Below, one piece after another: positions 27,408-36,400 of a stretch of 64,000 bases of DNA. The notes under the pieces were generated by a model. That model worked only from the letters and a program-made list of their open reading frames with translations. It did no database searches and had not been told where the DNA came from. This stretch comes from Nisaea denitrificans DSM 18348 (GTDB lineage Bacteria; Pseudomonadota; Alphaproteobacteria; Thalassobaculales; Thalassobaculaceae): positions 148,880-212,879 of the forward strand of contig NZ_AUFM01000018.1 in assembly GCF_000426505.1 (NCBI RefSeq). Reading direction: 5' to 3'. The position numbers and the translations under genes are program-made. Position 1 is the stretch's first letter, and each line of letters opens with the position of its first letter.

Positions 27408-28844
27408 ATGGAGGCGCTTGACCGCAAGGCGATGCTGGGGCCGAAGATCCGCCGTTTCCGGACAGATCTCGGCATGAGCCAGACAGAAATGGCAGGCGAG
27501 ATCGGTATTTCGCCAAGCTATCTCAACCTGATCGAGCACAATCAGCGGCCGGTCACCGTCCCGCTGTTGTTCAAGCTCGGGCAGGCTTTCGAGCTGGATC
27601 TGAAACAGTTCGCCGAGGATGACGACGCCAAGACCGTCGCCGAACTAGCCGAGGTATTCAGCGATCCGCTGTTCCGGGATCAGTCGGTGCGGCCGGTCGA
27701 GCTGCAGGAATTCGCAGCCCGCTCACCCAACGCGGCGCAGGCCATGCTGCGGCTCTACCAGGCCTATCGCCAGGTCTGGGAGAATGCCCGGGCGGGCTCG
27801 ATCGGCACCGGGCGTGACCCGCTTCCCGATCCAGGCCAACCTCTCTCCCCAGTCGAGGCGGTGCGGGATATGCATCAGCGCGAGGCTAACCACTTCCCAG
27901 AACTTGAAGAAGCGGCTGAAGCGCTCTGGCTTGAGGCCGGACTGGATCGCAACGATCTGTTCAGCGGGCTGAGCGAACACCTCTCCCAAAAAAACGGCAT
28001 CGTGGTGAAGGTGATGCCGGTGCATGTCATGACCGACACGCTCAGGCGCTACGATCCGCACGGCCGCCGCATTCTGCTGTCCGAAGCCCTGCTGGCATCG
28101 GGGCGCTGCTTCCAGCTCGCCTCCCAGTTCGCCGCGCTCGCTCATCACGATCTGATCGAAAGCATCATCGACCGGCTTGAGCCGACGGATGCGGAAACCC
28201 GCAACATGCTCTTCGTCGCCCTCTGCAACTATTTCGCCGGCGCCGTGCTGATGCCGTACGAAACGTTTCGGACCTCGGCGCAGGAATTGCGGCACGATCT
28301 CGAACTGCTGCGCCGCCGTTTCGGCGCCAGCTTCGAGCAGGTCTCGCACCGCCTGACCACCCTGCAGCGTCCAGGCGCGCGGGGCATTCCATTCTTCTTC
28401 ATCCGCGTCGATGCGGCGGGCAATGTCTCCAAGCGCCTCAATGGCGGCGGCTTCCAGTTCGCCCGCTATGGCGGCACCTGCCCACGCTGGGTGGTGCATG
28501 AGGCCTTCCGCACGCCGGGACAGGTCCACACTCAGGTCGCCCGGATGCCGGACGAGACCACCTTCTTCACCATCGCCCGCACGCTGGACAGCGCCGGGGG
28601 CTGGCACGAGCAATTACAGCCGCAATTCGCCGTCGGCCTCGGCTGCGAGATCAGGGACGCGAAACATCTGGTCTATGCGGACGGGCTGGATCTGCCGAAA
28701 GCAACCGGTGCCACTCCGGTCGGCGTCAGCTGCCGGCTGTGCGAACGGCTCGATTGCAGCCAACGCGCCCATCCGCCGTTGAACCGGACGATCCGGGCGG
28801 ACCAGCACATGAAAAAGGCATCGGCCTTTACCTTCGAAAGCTGA
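27408..28844 (+). CDS. XRE-type short-chain fatty-acid regulator (ScfR/RamB type)
   Basis: I use the ATG at 27408, 7 bases after gaagga; an open frame to 27324 is less convincing. The 478-residue protein has an N-terminal HTH (LGMSQTEMAGEIGISPSYLNLIEHNQR), a central IrrE/ImmA-like peptidase-fold segment (residues about 150-300) and a C-terminal Cys-containing domain (GGTCPRW, CRLCERLDCSQRAHPPL). This is the architecture of RamB and ScfR regulators, which sense acyl-CoA or acetate status and control aceA, aceB and propionate genes. Its divergent position to aceA makes aceA the likely target. Confidence 0.88.
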   Translation: MEALDRKAMLGPKIRRFRTDLGMSQTEMAGEIGISPSYLNLIEHNQRPVTVPLLFKLGQAFELDLKQFAEDDDAKTVAELAEVFSDPLFRDQSVRPVELQEFAARSPNAAQAMLRLYQAYRQVWENARAGSIGTGRDPLPDPGQPLSPVEAVRDMHQREANHFPELEEAAEALWLEAGLDRNDLFSGLSEHLSQKNGIVVKVMPVHVMTDTLRRYDPHGRRILLSEALLASGRCFQLASQFAALAHHDLIESIIDRLEPTDAETRNMLFVALCNYFAGAVLMPYETFRTSAQELRHDLELLRRRFGASFEQVSHRLTTLQRPGARGIPFFFIRVDAAGNVSKRLNGGGFQFARYGGTCPRWVVHEAFRTPGQVHTQVARMPDETTFFTIARTLDSAGGWHEQLQPQFAVGLGCEIRDAKHLVYADGLDLPKATGATPVGVSCRLCERLDCSQRAHPPLNRTIRADQHMKKASAFTFES

Positions 28845-29029
28845 CACAAGACGGCGAACGGGGTATGACCGAGCCGCCTTCCGGACCGCTTCAGTGTGAC
28901 CTAAAACACAACCGGGAACAGATCCGTATCCGGAAAGTGGCTCCGGGACATCAAGGCGAGCTATGGTAGGGGGCAAACAATCATAAACGGCGCAAAGCAG
29001 CTTGCGCCCGCCCCTGAACAGGCAGGCAT

Positions 29030-29854
29030 GTGACAGTAGATTCGACACCTTCCCGGCAGCGGAAATTCCGCGCGATCTTCATTTCGGATATCCACTTGGG
29101 AACCCGGCATTGCCAGTCTGATTTATTCGTCGAATTCATGAACAAGCATGAAGCGGACCGGATCTATCTGATCGGCGATATCGTGGATGGCTGGCGGCTC
29201 AAGAAGTCACGATACTGGCCACAGTCTCATGACGATGCCGTTCAGGTGATCCTGAAAAAAGCGCATCTCGGCGCGAAGATTTCATACATTCCTGGCAACC
29301 ATGACGAGTTCGTCAGGCGGTACGCCGGCCGCAGGATCAAAGGGGTGGAGATACTCGACCAGACGATCCATACAACAGCGGACGGCCGCCGGTATCTGGT
29401 GACCCATGGGGACCAGTACGACGTGGTGATCCAGAACGCCAAATGGCTGGCCTATCTCGGGGACTGCTTCTACGAGTTCGCCCTCTCGACAAACACCTGG
29501 CTGAACTGGGTGCGCGGACGCATGGGACTGAAATACTGGTCACTCGGCGCCTTCGCGAAACGTCATGTGAAGAGCTTCGTCAACATCATCGGCAACTTCG
29601 AGGCCATTGTTGCGGAAGAGGTCCGGGGCCAGGAGCTCGACGGCGTGATCTGCGGCCATATCCACCATGCGACGAGCCGGGAGACTAATGGCATTCACTA
29701 CGTCAATACCGGCGATTGGGTCGAAAGCTGCACAGCGGTCGTCGAGCACCATGACGGCACCCTGGAGGTGCTCTACTGGGAAGAGCTGTCGCAGGAACAG
29801 GAGCGCTATTCCGGGATCACCCTCGACCCGAAATATGACGAGCAAGCGTCATAA
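29030..29854 (+). CDS. plcP: Metallophosphoesterase, probable phospholipase C-like PlcP
   Basis: A GTG start gives 274 residues with the calcineurin-like motifs FISDIHLGTRH, LIGDIVDGWR, PGNHDEF, THGDQYD and GHIHHA. It is an LpxH-like (UDP-diacylglucosamine diphosphatase superfamily) protein, but in Alphaproteobacteria this subgroup next to a GT4 glycosyltransferase is PlcP. PlcP removes the head group of phospholipids under phosphate limitation to give diacylglycerol. The downstream Agt-like gene, 49 bp away, would use that product. I saw no convincing Pho box. A lipid A role cannot be excluded. Confidence 0.75.
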   Translation: MTVDSTPSRQRKFRAIFISDIHLGTRHCQSDLFVEFMNKHEADRIYLIGDIVDGWRLKKSRYWPQSHDDAVQVILKKAHLGAKISYIPGNHDEFVRRYAGRRIKGVEILDQTIHTTADGRRYLVTHGDQYDVVIQNAKWLAYLGDCFYEFALSTNTWLNWVRGRMGLKYWSLGAFAKRHVKSFVNIIGNFEAIVAEEVRGQELDGVICGHIHHATSRETNGIHYVNTGDWVESCTAVVEHHDGTLEVLYWEELSQEQERYSGITLDPKYDEQAS

Positions 29855-29903
29855 GGCTTTAAGGTAACGCCTCTGTATCCGCGATGTGTTTCAGGATTAA
29901 AAT

Positions 29904-30932
29904 ATGACATCGATACTCATTGTCACGGATGCGTGGCTCCCGCAGGTCAACGGTGTCGTCCGGTCCCTGCAATGGACGGCACGCGAGCTTGAAAAGATGG
30001 GCGTCCGGGTCGAATTCCTGTCACCGCAGGAATTCGTGACGATCCCGTGCCCGACCTATCCCGACATCCGGCTGTCCCTGACGCATCGCCGGGCCGTTCA
30101 GCGGCGCATGGCCGCCTATGGATGCGAGCATCTGCATATCGCTACCGAAGGGCCGCTCGGCCTGCTGGCAGCATCCGCCGCGCGCCGCATGGGCATGCCC
30201 TACACAACCGGCTATCACACGCGCTTTCCGGAATATGTGGAGGCGCGCTGGCCGCTTCCGGTTTCCTGGTTCTATGCCTGGTTCCGCAGGTTCCACAATT
30301 TCGGCAACGGCTGCATGGTCGCCACGGAAACGCTCCGGCAGGATCTTGAGAGTCGTGGCTTCCGAAATCTGAAGATGTGGTCACGCGGGGTGGATGCGGA
30401 TCTGTTTCGCCCGATGGAAGGCTCCGTGCTGCCGCCGGACCTGCCGCGGCCGATTTTCATCAATGTCGGGCGTGTCTCGGTCGAGAAGAACATCAAGGCC
30501 TTCCTGGATCTGGATCTGCCCGGCTCGAAAGTCGTTGTCGGTGACGGCCCGCAACTGGCCAGCCTCCGGAAAGAATATCCGGAGGTCTATTTTACTGGCG
30601 CGAAATCTGGTGAGGATCTCGCCAGACATTTCGCCAGTGCCGATGCGTTCGTCTTTCCCTCGCTGACTGACACATTCGGGCTGGTAATCCTTGAAGCCCT
30701 GGCCTGCGGTGTTCCGGTTGCCGCCTATCCGGTGATGGGCCCCCGCGATGTCATCGGCGACAGCGGTGCCGGCATTCTCTCCGAAGACCTGCGTCAGGCC
30801 GCCCTGGACGCCCTGCAGATCCCGGCGGAACGCTGCCGTGCCTGGGCTCTCAAATACAGCTGGGCAGCCTGCACACGGCAATTTCTCGATAACGCCACAG
30901 CGGCGCAAGCGTCACACGAAGCCAGACAATAG
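29904..30932 (+). CDS. agt: GT4 glycosyltransferase, probable diacylglycerol glycosyltransferase Agt
   Basis: The 342-residue GT-B enzyme starts TSILIVTDAWLPQVNGVVRSL, the N-terminal glycine loop of GT4 enzymes. It has VGRVSVEKNIKAFLDL and the nucleotide-sugar-binding segment FPSLTDTFGLVILEALACGVPVAAYPV with the E-x7-E motif. With plcP directly upstream, the best fit is the agt glycosyltransferase that attaches glucose or glucuronate to diacylglycerol and replaces phospholipids when phosphate is short. This partner logic comes from SAR11, Roseobacter and rhizobial systems; the sugar specificity is not readable here. Confidence 0.75.
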   Translation: MTSILIVTDAWLPQVNGVVRSLQWTARELEKMGVRVEFLSPQEFVTIPCPTYPDIRLSLTHRRAVQRRMAAYGCEHLHIATEGPLGLLAASAARRMGMPYTTGYHTRFPEYVEARWPLPVSWFYAWFRRFHNFGNGCMVATETLRQDLESRGFRNLKMWSRGVDADLFRPMEGSVLPPDLPRPIFINVGRVSVEKNIKAFLDLDLPGSKVVVGDGPQLASLRKEYPEVYFTGAKSGEDLARHFASADAFVFPSLTDTFGLVILEALACGVPVAAYPVMGPRDVIGDSGAGILSEDLRQAALDALQIPAERCRAWALKYSWAACTRQFLDNATAAQASHEARQ

Positions 30933-30939
30933 AGCGATT

Positions 30940-32475
30940 TCAGCTCGCCAGCGCGACCGTTGCGGTTTTCGCCCGTGCCGTCAGAAGCTCTTCCGTCAGC
31001 CCGCCCTCGGCATCGGTGATCCGCAGCGGCTCGAAGCATTTTTCAAACTTCGACGGCAGCGGGACCAGCGGCTTGTAGGCCGAGCGCAGGCCGTCGCTCA
31101 TCGCGCAATAGGTCAGCGGCGGTTCTTTGCGCGATTGGCGCATCTGCCGGATATTGCCCAGATTGATCTTGCCGCCGAAACGATGCAGCGGGCGGATCAT
31201 CGCCAAAGCGGTCTGGTCCCAGTCGAAATGTTTGCGCCAGTGCCAGGCGTGCTTGGCCGCATGGCGGGCCAAAGCGCGTTTGCGGCCCTTGAACTGCATG
31301 AGATCGGCGACAAAGGGCACGACTTTCTCAAGCGGCTCCTTCGGCCATTCAACGACTTTCTGTCCATCCATATCGCTGAGCAGGAGGTCTGGCATCAGGC
31401 GACCGGCGCTGGCCGCCTCGTCAAAATAAGGCGTTCCCAGAATGGGAATGGTCAGAGACAGCAAACCCGGCAGGGGAATGGTTGGATCATTCAGGACCGC
31501 GTTTAGCTGATTGTCCACGTCGGCGATCGTCTGCTGGGAGAAATCGGCAATCATTCCATAATCGAAAAACATGCCGTTCTCGGCGCACAACTTCGTCAAT
31601 GCCCGCGGGTCCGACGTCATGCTCTGCTTCTTGTTGAAGGATTTCAGAACCTCGGGATCAAGGGATTCCACGCCGGAAAACACAGCCTTGCAGCCGTTCC
31701 TGGCCATCAGCGCAACATTCTCCGGGCGTTTGAAGAAGTCCCCGGTGACGAGGGCCCCCCAGCCGCGGAACTGACCTTGCCGCCAACGCTCCCCGATCAG
31801 CTCGACGCGCCGCTCGAAGCTCTGCCGGTTGTTGCCATAGAAGTTGTTGTCCAGGACCATGACACCCAGCACGCGTTTCATGGCGTCGAGTTGGTGGGCG
31901 ATGGATTGCTCCGAATGGGACACGTATTTTCGTTGCTCCCCGGTCAGGGAGCAGAACGAGCAGGCGAAATTGCAGTTCTTCGTCGTCTCCAGATAGCCGA
32001 GCCCCATCGAGGGCACGGCGAGATCGAACCGCGGCGCGCCGGTTTCAGAGACATGAGATCTGTCGAACACTTCGGCGATGACCTGTGGCATCTCCTCAAC
32101 GTCACCCTGGCAGGCATAGTCGAATGCCTCGGCGCAAAGACTGGGCAAGGCGCGGGCAATCGGACCGCCAATGACGGTGACGACGGCTGGATTGGCATTT
32201 CTGAAATAGGCGGAAAGCTGATGCGCCCTGTCGAAGGCCGCCGTCAGGCCGGTGAAAATGACCAGGTCCGGCCAGTCGAACAACCGGGTATCCAGAAGCG
32301 CGCCGTGGAATACCTCGTCCCAGACACGCACATTGACAAGATCGGCGTTGAAGTAACCGGCCAGATAATACGGCGCCATCGCCCGCGGGATGAACCAGCG
32401 CGTCGGCGTCGATGAACGCCACGGATCGAAATAAGCATTGATAATCAGGACGTTCTGTTTGCTTTTCAAACTCAT
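30940..32475 (-). CDS. B12-binding-type radical SAM protein
   Basis: From the ATG at 32475 (TTG six bases upstream is an alternative) the protein is 511 residues. Residues 1-150 resemble a cobalamin-binding Rossmann domain, though a canonical DxHxxG is absent. The radical SAM cluster motif is C168, C172, C175 in NCNFACSFC, followed by the barrel (VMVLDNNFYGNN, GCKAVFSGVESL) and a Trp/His-rich C-terminal part. Such proteins carry out methylations or ring and carbon-skeleton changes, for example in hopanoid or tetrapyrrole tailoring. Convergent with agt, 7 bp apart. Substrate unknown. Confidence 0.82.
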   Translation of the reverse strand: MSLKSKQNVLIINAYFDPWRSSTPTRWFIPRAMAPYYLAGYFNADLVNVRVWDEVFHGALLDTRLFDWPDLVIFTGLTAAFDRAHQLSAYFRNANPAVVTVIGGPIARALPSLCAEAFDYACQGDVEEMPQVIAEVFDRSHVSETGAPRFDLAVPSMGLGYLETTKNCNFACSFCSLTGEQRKYVSHSEQSIAHQLDAMKRVLGVMVLDNNFYGNNRQSFERRVELIGERWRQGQFRGWGALVTGDFFKRPENVALMARNGCKAVFSGVESLDPEVLKSFNKKQSMTSDPRALTKLCAENGMFFDYGMIADFSQQTIADVDNQLNAVLNDPTIPLPGLLSLTIPILGTPYFDEAASAGRLMPDLLLSDMDGQKVVEWPKEPLEKVVPFVADLMQFKGRKRALARHAAKHAWHWRKHFDWDQTALAMIRPLHRFGGKINLGNIRQMRQSRKEPPLTYCAMSDGLRSAYKPLVPLPSKFEKCFEPLRITDAEGGLTEELLTARAKTATVALAS

Positions 32476-32623
32476 ACCCAAAATCTAGACCGAAGCTCCA
32501 GAAGCTCGATCATGGCAGCTTATTCAAGTCTTGCGGCTTGGTCTGTGGCATTGTCCAGTTGACAATGGCCGTCACGATGAGCGGATATCCCTCCTCGCTT
32601 CACGAATTTGATCAAAGGTCTTC

Positions 32624-33733
32624 ATGGAAGACGCATCCCAGAACATTGCTCAAGCCCTCGGCGCGCATCCTACTTTCGCGAGACTCAGCCCGGAAACCAT
32701 ACAAGCAATAGCCTCGGTTTCAAAAATGACGGAAGCATCGCCCGGCGAGCTGATTGTCCGGGAAGGTGATGAAAAAACGGATCTTTTCCTCTTCGTCTCG
32801 GGCTCAGCCAATGTTGTCAGGGAGTCGGGGGACGGAAGCTCTGTCGTTCTCAATGCGATCACTGCCGGGGATTGCATCGGCGAACTGGCGTTTCTGGATG
32901 GTGGTCGGCGATCCGCGTCCGTCAGGGCGGAGGTGCCGTGCGTGCTGATCATGATCCCGGCGGACGCGCTGCAAAACATCGCGAATGCACCCGCGATCAT
33001 CGGCGATCTCAAGGGTGCACTTGCTTCTGTCGTGGTCAGCCGTGCCCGCAGTCTCAGCGATGAAATGCTCGCCTCGCTCCGCAAGCAGCTGGAAATCAAG
33101 ACGATCCAGAATCAATTCGGATACTTTCTGATCTTCACCATCGCCATCTACATGATCTCGACGACGCTGTTCTATCTGGTCGCCGAAGATTACGTAAAGG
33201 ACATCTACGACCCGGGCTTTTCCTGGCAGACCGTCGTCTTTCTGGCCATTCCATGCCTGCTGATCATAAGAATGATGCGTATCCCGCTGGCAGATCTGGG
33301 CATCAGGCGGGAAGGATTATGGCAATCCCTCCGGGAAACGATCATCCTCTGCGTGCTGATCACCATTCCCGTGGCCATCTACCTGGTCTGGTTCAAGCCG
33401 GAGTCGGCAGGGAACGCGCCCGGCGCAAGCGTCGACACGTTTTTCCTCATTCAGTATTTTCTGCACACGGTCGTTCAGGAAGTCGGCTCGCGCGGTCTTC
33501 TTCAGGGATTGTTCCAGAAATTTCTCGATGACACCAAAGGCCACCGGGCCGTGTTGTTGACGAGCACGATTTTCGCATCGCTGCACCTGACATTCGGCGT
33601 CGATGCCGTCGCCATCACGTTCTTCGCCAGCATCATCTTCGGCTACGTGTATTTGCGGCAGAAGAACCTGCTCGGCGTTACGCTGCTGCACTATTGGCTC
33701 GGCGTTCTGGCCGCCATCGCGGTTGCTTTCTAG
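32624..33733 (+). CDS. Cyclic-nucleotide-binding domain fused to CPBP membrane protease
   Basis: The 369-residue protein joins a cNMP-binding beta-roll (residues about 17-130, GELIVREGDEKTDLFLFVSG, CIGELAFLDGGRRSASVRA) to a CPBP/Rce1-like membrane domain (residues about 165-369, six or more helices). In the second part the usual EExxxRG motif reads QEVGSRG (Q285, E286, R290), with downstream FASLH (H321) and LLHYWLG (H356). CPBP domains are glutamate intramembrane proteases. The fusion suggests nucleotide- or second-messenger-gated membrane proteolysis. The first Glu to Gln change may alter activity. Starts at ATG after aaaggtc. Confidence 0.82.
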   Translation: MEDASQNIAQALGAHPTFARLSPETIQAIASVSKMTEASPGELIVREGDEKTDLFLFVSGSANVVRESGDGSSVVLNAITAGDCIGELAFLDGGRRSASVRAEVPCVLIMIPADALQNIANAPAIIGDLKGALASVVVSRARSLSDEMLASLRKQLEIKTIQNQFGYFLIFTIAIYMISTTLFYLVAEDYVKDIYDPGFSWQTVVFLAIPCLLIIRMMRIPLADLGIRREGLWQSLRETIILCVLITIPVAIYLVWFKPESAGNAPGASVDTFFLIQYFLHTVVQEVGSRGLLQGLFQKFLDDTKGHRAVLLTSTIFASLHLTFGVDAVAITFFASIIFGYVYLRQKNLLGVTLLHYWLGVLAAIAVAF

Positions 33734-33742
33734 GCGCTCCGG

Positions 33743-35062
33743 TCAATCCCGGATGAAGTGAATCCTGTCGAACCGTTTTCGTAGAGCAGCCACCTCCGGC
33801 GCCAGCGCCGACGGATCGTTCGCCTTCAGCGCCCGGGCCACATAGCCGGCGATCTCCGGTACGTCCTTAACCCCGACACCCCAGCGGACCAGTTCCGGCA
33901 CGCCGATACGCAGCCCGTTCAGATCGCCGTCCACCGGATCGATAGGCAGTCCGATTCCGCAGGCAAGAAAGCCCGCTTCGTAGAGTTTCTTCGAAGCCGT
34001 CTGGCCGCCGCCGAATGCCGCCGCCTCGACGGCGAACTGGTGCGATCCGGTAAAGCCGCGCTCGGCCGCATGCACCGGCAGGCCGCCATCGGCGAGCGCG
34101 GCGGCGAAGGCCTTGCTGACCGCGACCATCTCGGACGCGTAGGCAGCGCCGAACGCGCGCCAGTCGAGCAGGGTGATGGCGAGGGCCGCAGACTTGCCCG
34201 CGTCGAAATTCGCCGTCATGCCCGGAAAGGCGATGGCGTCGAACTTTTCGGCAAGCGCGGCGTCATCGGTGACGATCAGCCCGCCGGCCGGACCGCCGAG
34301 GCTTTTGTAGGTGCTCATGGTCATGAAATGAGCGCCTTCTTTCAGCGGGTTCGGCCAGGCGCCGCCAGCGATCACGCCGCACTGATGTGCGGCATCGAAC
34401 ATCACCTTGGCGCCGACGCTGTCCGCAATCGCACGTACACCGGCGACGGGATGGGGGAACAGGTTCAGGCTGCCGCCGACGGTGATCAGCTTCGGACGGA
34501 CCCGGTCGGCCAGCGCTTTAAGCCCGTCCAGATCGATGGTGAAATTGTCCGGGTCGACCGGCGCCTCGTGAACCTTGAGGCCATAGAGACCGGCACAGCC
34601 AGCATTCAGATGAGTAACGTGACCACCTATCGACGCCGGCGGCGCTATGATGGCGTCGCCAGGTTTGCAGGTCGCCATGAAGCCGTAGAGATTGGCGATG
34701 GCACCAGACGGCACCCGGATCTCGGCGAACCCGGCATCGAAGACTTCCGCCGCCAGCTCTGCGGCAATGACTTCGATTTCCTCAATTGCCTCAAGCCCCA
34801 TCTCGTACTTGTCGCCGGGATAACCGAGCGACGGCCGGCTACCGAGTCCGGCTCCGAGAGCGGCTTCGGCCCGCGGGTTCATGACGTTGGTTGCAGGGTT
34901 CAGGTTGAAGCAGTCGCGCTCGTGGATTTCCCTGTTGCGAGCGATCAGCCTGTCGATCCGCTCAGCAGTGGCGCTCGCGCCTTCAGCGGCCGTCAGCTCC
35001 GCCAGCTTCCCGACCTGTGTTTCCGGGCCGTTCGGGACCCAGTTCCGCTTCCGAAGTCTCAC
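33743..35062 (-). CDS. Serine hydroxymethyltransferase-family PLP enzyme
   Basis: I place the start at GTG 35062, six bases after a near-perfect aaaggagg; an open frame to 35185 lacks family similarity. The 439-residue protein has NLNPATNVMNPRAE, SLGYPGDKY, DAAHQCG (PLP-ring Asp D223, His H226) and the PLP lysine K253 in MSTYKSLGGPAGG. Canonical GlyA has THKTLRGPRGG there. The changes (Tyr for His, Gly for Arg) place it in a divergent SHMT-like group, which includes alpha-methylserine and aldolase-type enzymes. It would transfer or release a one-carbon or aldehyde unit from a beta-hydroxy amino acid. Divergent from luxP. Confidence 0.8.
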   Translation of the reverse strand: MRLRKRNWVPNGPETQVGKLAELTAAEGASATAERIDRLIARNREIHERDCFNLNPATNVMNPRAEAALGAGLGSRPSLGYPGDKYEMGLEAIEEIEVIAAELAAEVFDAGFAEIRVPSGAIANLYGFMATCKPGDAIIAPPASIGGHVTHLNAGCAGLYGLKVHEAPVDPDNFTIDLDGLKALADRVRPKLITVGGSLNLFPHPVAGVRAIADSVGAKVMFDAAHQCGVIAGGAWPNPLKEGAHFMTMSTYKSLGGPAGGLIVTDDAALAEKFDAIAFPGMTANFDAGKSAALAITLLDWRAFGAAYASEMVAVSKAFAAALADGGLPVHAAERGFTGSHQFAVEAAAFGGGQTASKKLYEAGFLACGIGLPIDPVDGDLNGLRIGVPELVRWGVGVKDVPEIAGYVARALKANDPSALAPEVAALRKRFDRIHFIRD

Positions 35063-35204
35063 GCGGCGCCTCCTTTGCTGCAATGCAGCGATCTTGGCAT
35101 CTCGCCACCGAGCACGGCAATCGGATTTGCGGCCCAGCAACCAGGAAGTGCTCTCGTGCCTGATCCCAGTAACGCCAAGCTGCATGCAGATCGCGTGAAA
35201 CGTG

Positions 35205-35234
35205 CGTTACTCTAAGCACTCGTGTAGAGTAACG
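35205..35234. promoter_or_regulatory. Inverted repeat, candidate operator of the luxPQ-like operon
   Basis: A perfect 10-bp inverted repeat, cgttactcta (35205-35214) and tagagtaacg (35225-35234), lies 42 bases ahead of the luxP-type start and within the divergent region to the SHMT-like gene. Short flanking repeats cgtgaaa (35193 and 35233) add to it. If transcribed it would form a 10-bp stem with a 10-base loop. Position and symmetry suggest a dimeric repressor site, but a leader RNA hairpin is possible. Confidence 0.65.
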
Positions 35235-35276
35235 TGAAAAGCAGGCTCGTGGACCGGCATCCATAAGGAGCTATGC

Positions 35277-36392
35277 GTGAGGAAGCTTCTAAGAATCCTG
35301 GTCCTGATTGCGACCATTTCCCCAGGTGCCTTTGGCCCAGCGATGGTTTCGGCACAGGGCGATCCACGATTCATCGAACTGGATGCCTTTCTTGCCGCCC
35401 ATCCGGACGAGCGACGCAAAGCGGCCTCTTTCGAGCGGCTGGTCCACAGGCTTGCAGACCCTCTTGAGAAGCCAATAAAAACTCCGGTCGCGATCCACAT
35501 CATCTATCCGGGTCTGCAGGAGTCGGATTACTGGCGGCGCAGCGTGAAATCCTTCACCGCCCGCATGGACGAAATCGGCATCCCGCACAAAATCACGGCG
35601 CTGTTCACCAAGAGCGGGGAAGACCTTCGCCTGCAGGAACAGTCCATCGGGGAAGTGCTTCGGGAAAAGCCGGATTTCCTTATCTTCACGCTTGATGCCC
35701 TGAGACATAAGGGCATGATCTCCAGAGTTCTGGCTTCCGGTCATACGAAAGTGATCCTGCAGAACATCACCACACCACTGATCGATCTCGGCCCGCCACC
35801 GCCTCTGCTCTATGTCGGCTTCGATCACGGTGTCGGCTCAAGACTGCTTGCGGACGAGCACATCAAGCGGGCCGGTAAAAACGCGCAGTACGCTATCTTC
35901 TACGGGCCCGTAGGCTATGTCAGCGAGATGCGCGGCGGAACTTTCAAACGATACATTTCCTCCAGGACCAATTACCAACTCGCCGCGGAATATTATGTCG
36001 GGTTCAACCGGGAGCACGCCCGCAAGGCTGCCCTGGAGCTTTTCAGGGTGAACAAGGATCTCGACTTCGTCTTCGCTGCGTCGACGGACATCGCGCACGG
36101 AATTACAGACGCACTGGAAGAACTGGGTCTTCTTGGAACCATTAGGGTGAACGGCTGGGGCGGCGGTAGCAGCGAGCTGGCTGCAATCCGTAACCGCGAG
36201 ATCGATTTTACGGTGATGCGGATGAATGACGACAATGGCGTCGCGATGGCCGAGGCGATCCGGATGACTCTGGAAGATCGAATACAGGACATCCCTCAGA
36301 TCTTCTCCGGCGGTTTCTCAATGGTAGATCAAACAATCTCCGACGAAACGCTGGAGACACTGGTCGACCAAGCGTTCCGGCACTCAAGGTAG
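35277..36392 (+). CDS. luxP: LuxP-type autoinducer-2 binding protein
   Basis: A GTG start after ataaggag gives 371 residues with a signal peptide (cleavage near VSAQG). The mature protein aligns along its length with Vibrio harveyi LuxP. The residues known to contact S-THMF-borate (AI-2) in LuxP are all retained: Q81, S83 and W86 in LQESDYW, N163 in LQNITTP, R219 in EMRGGTF, S269-T270-D271 in ASTDIA, W294 in NGWGGG and R315 in VMRMNDD. Strings such as LQNITTP, LYVGFDH, INGWGGGS-type and VMRMNDD are near-identical to LuxP. It is cotranscribed with a LuxQ-type kinase 8 bp downstream. The AI-2 ligand is inferred from residue conservation. No luxS is in the window. Confidence 0.9.
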   Translation: MRKLLRILVLIATISPGAFGPAMVSAQGDPRFIELDAFLAAHPDERRKAASFERLVHRLADPLEKPIKTPVAIHIIYPGLQESDYWRRSVKSFTARMDEIGIPHKITALFTKSGEDLRLQEQSIGEVLREKPDFLIFTLDALRHKGMISRVLASGHTKVILQNITTPLIDLGPPPPLLYVGFDHGVGSRLLADEHIKRAGKNAQYAIFYGPVGYVSEMRGGTFKRYISSRTNYQLAAEYYVGFNREHARKAALELFRVNKDLDFVFAASTDIAHGITDALEELGLLGTIRVNGWGGGSSELAAIRNREIDFTVMRMNDDNGVAMAEAIRMTLEDRIQDIPQIFSGGFSMVDQTISDETLETLVDQAFRHSR

Positions 36393-36400
36393 CGCCGATC

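Noticed and set aside
28845..29029. Pho box before plcP
   Set aside because: gtgtgacctaaaacaca is only a weak partial match to paired ctgtcat repeats.
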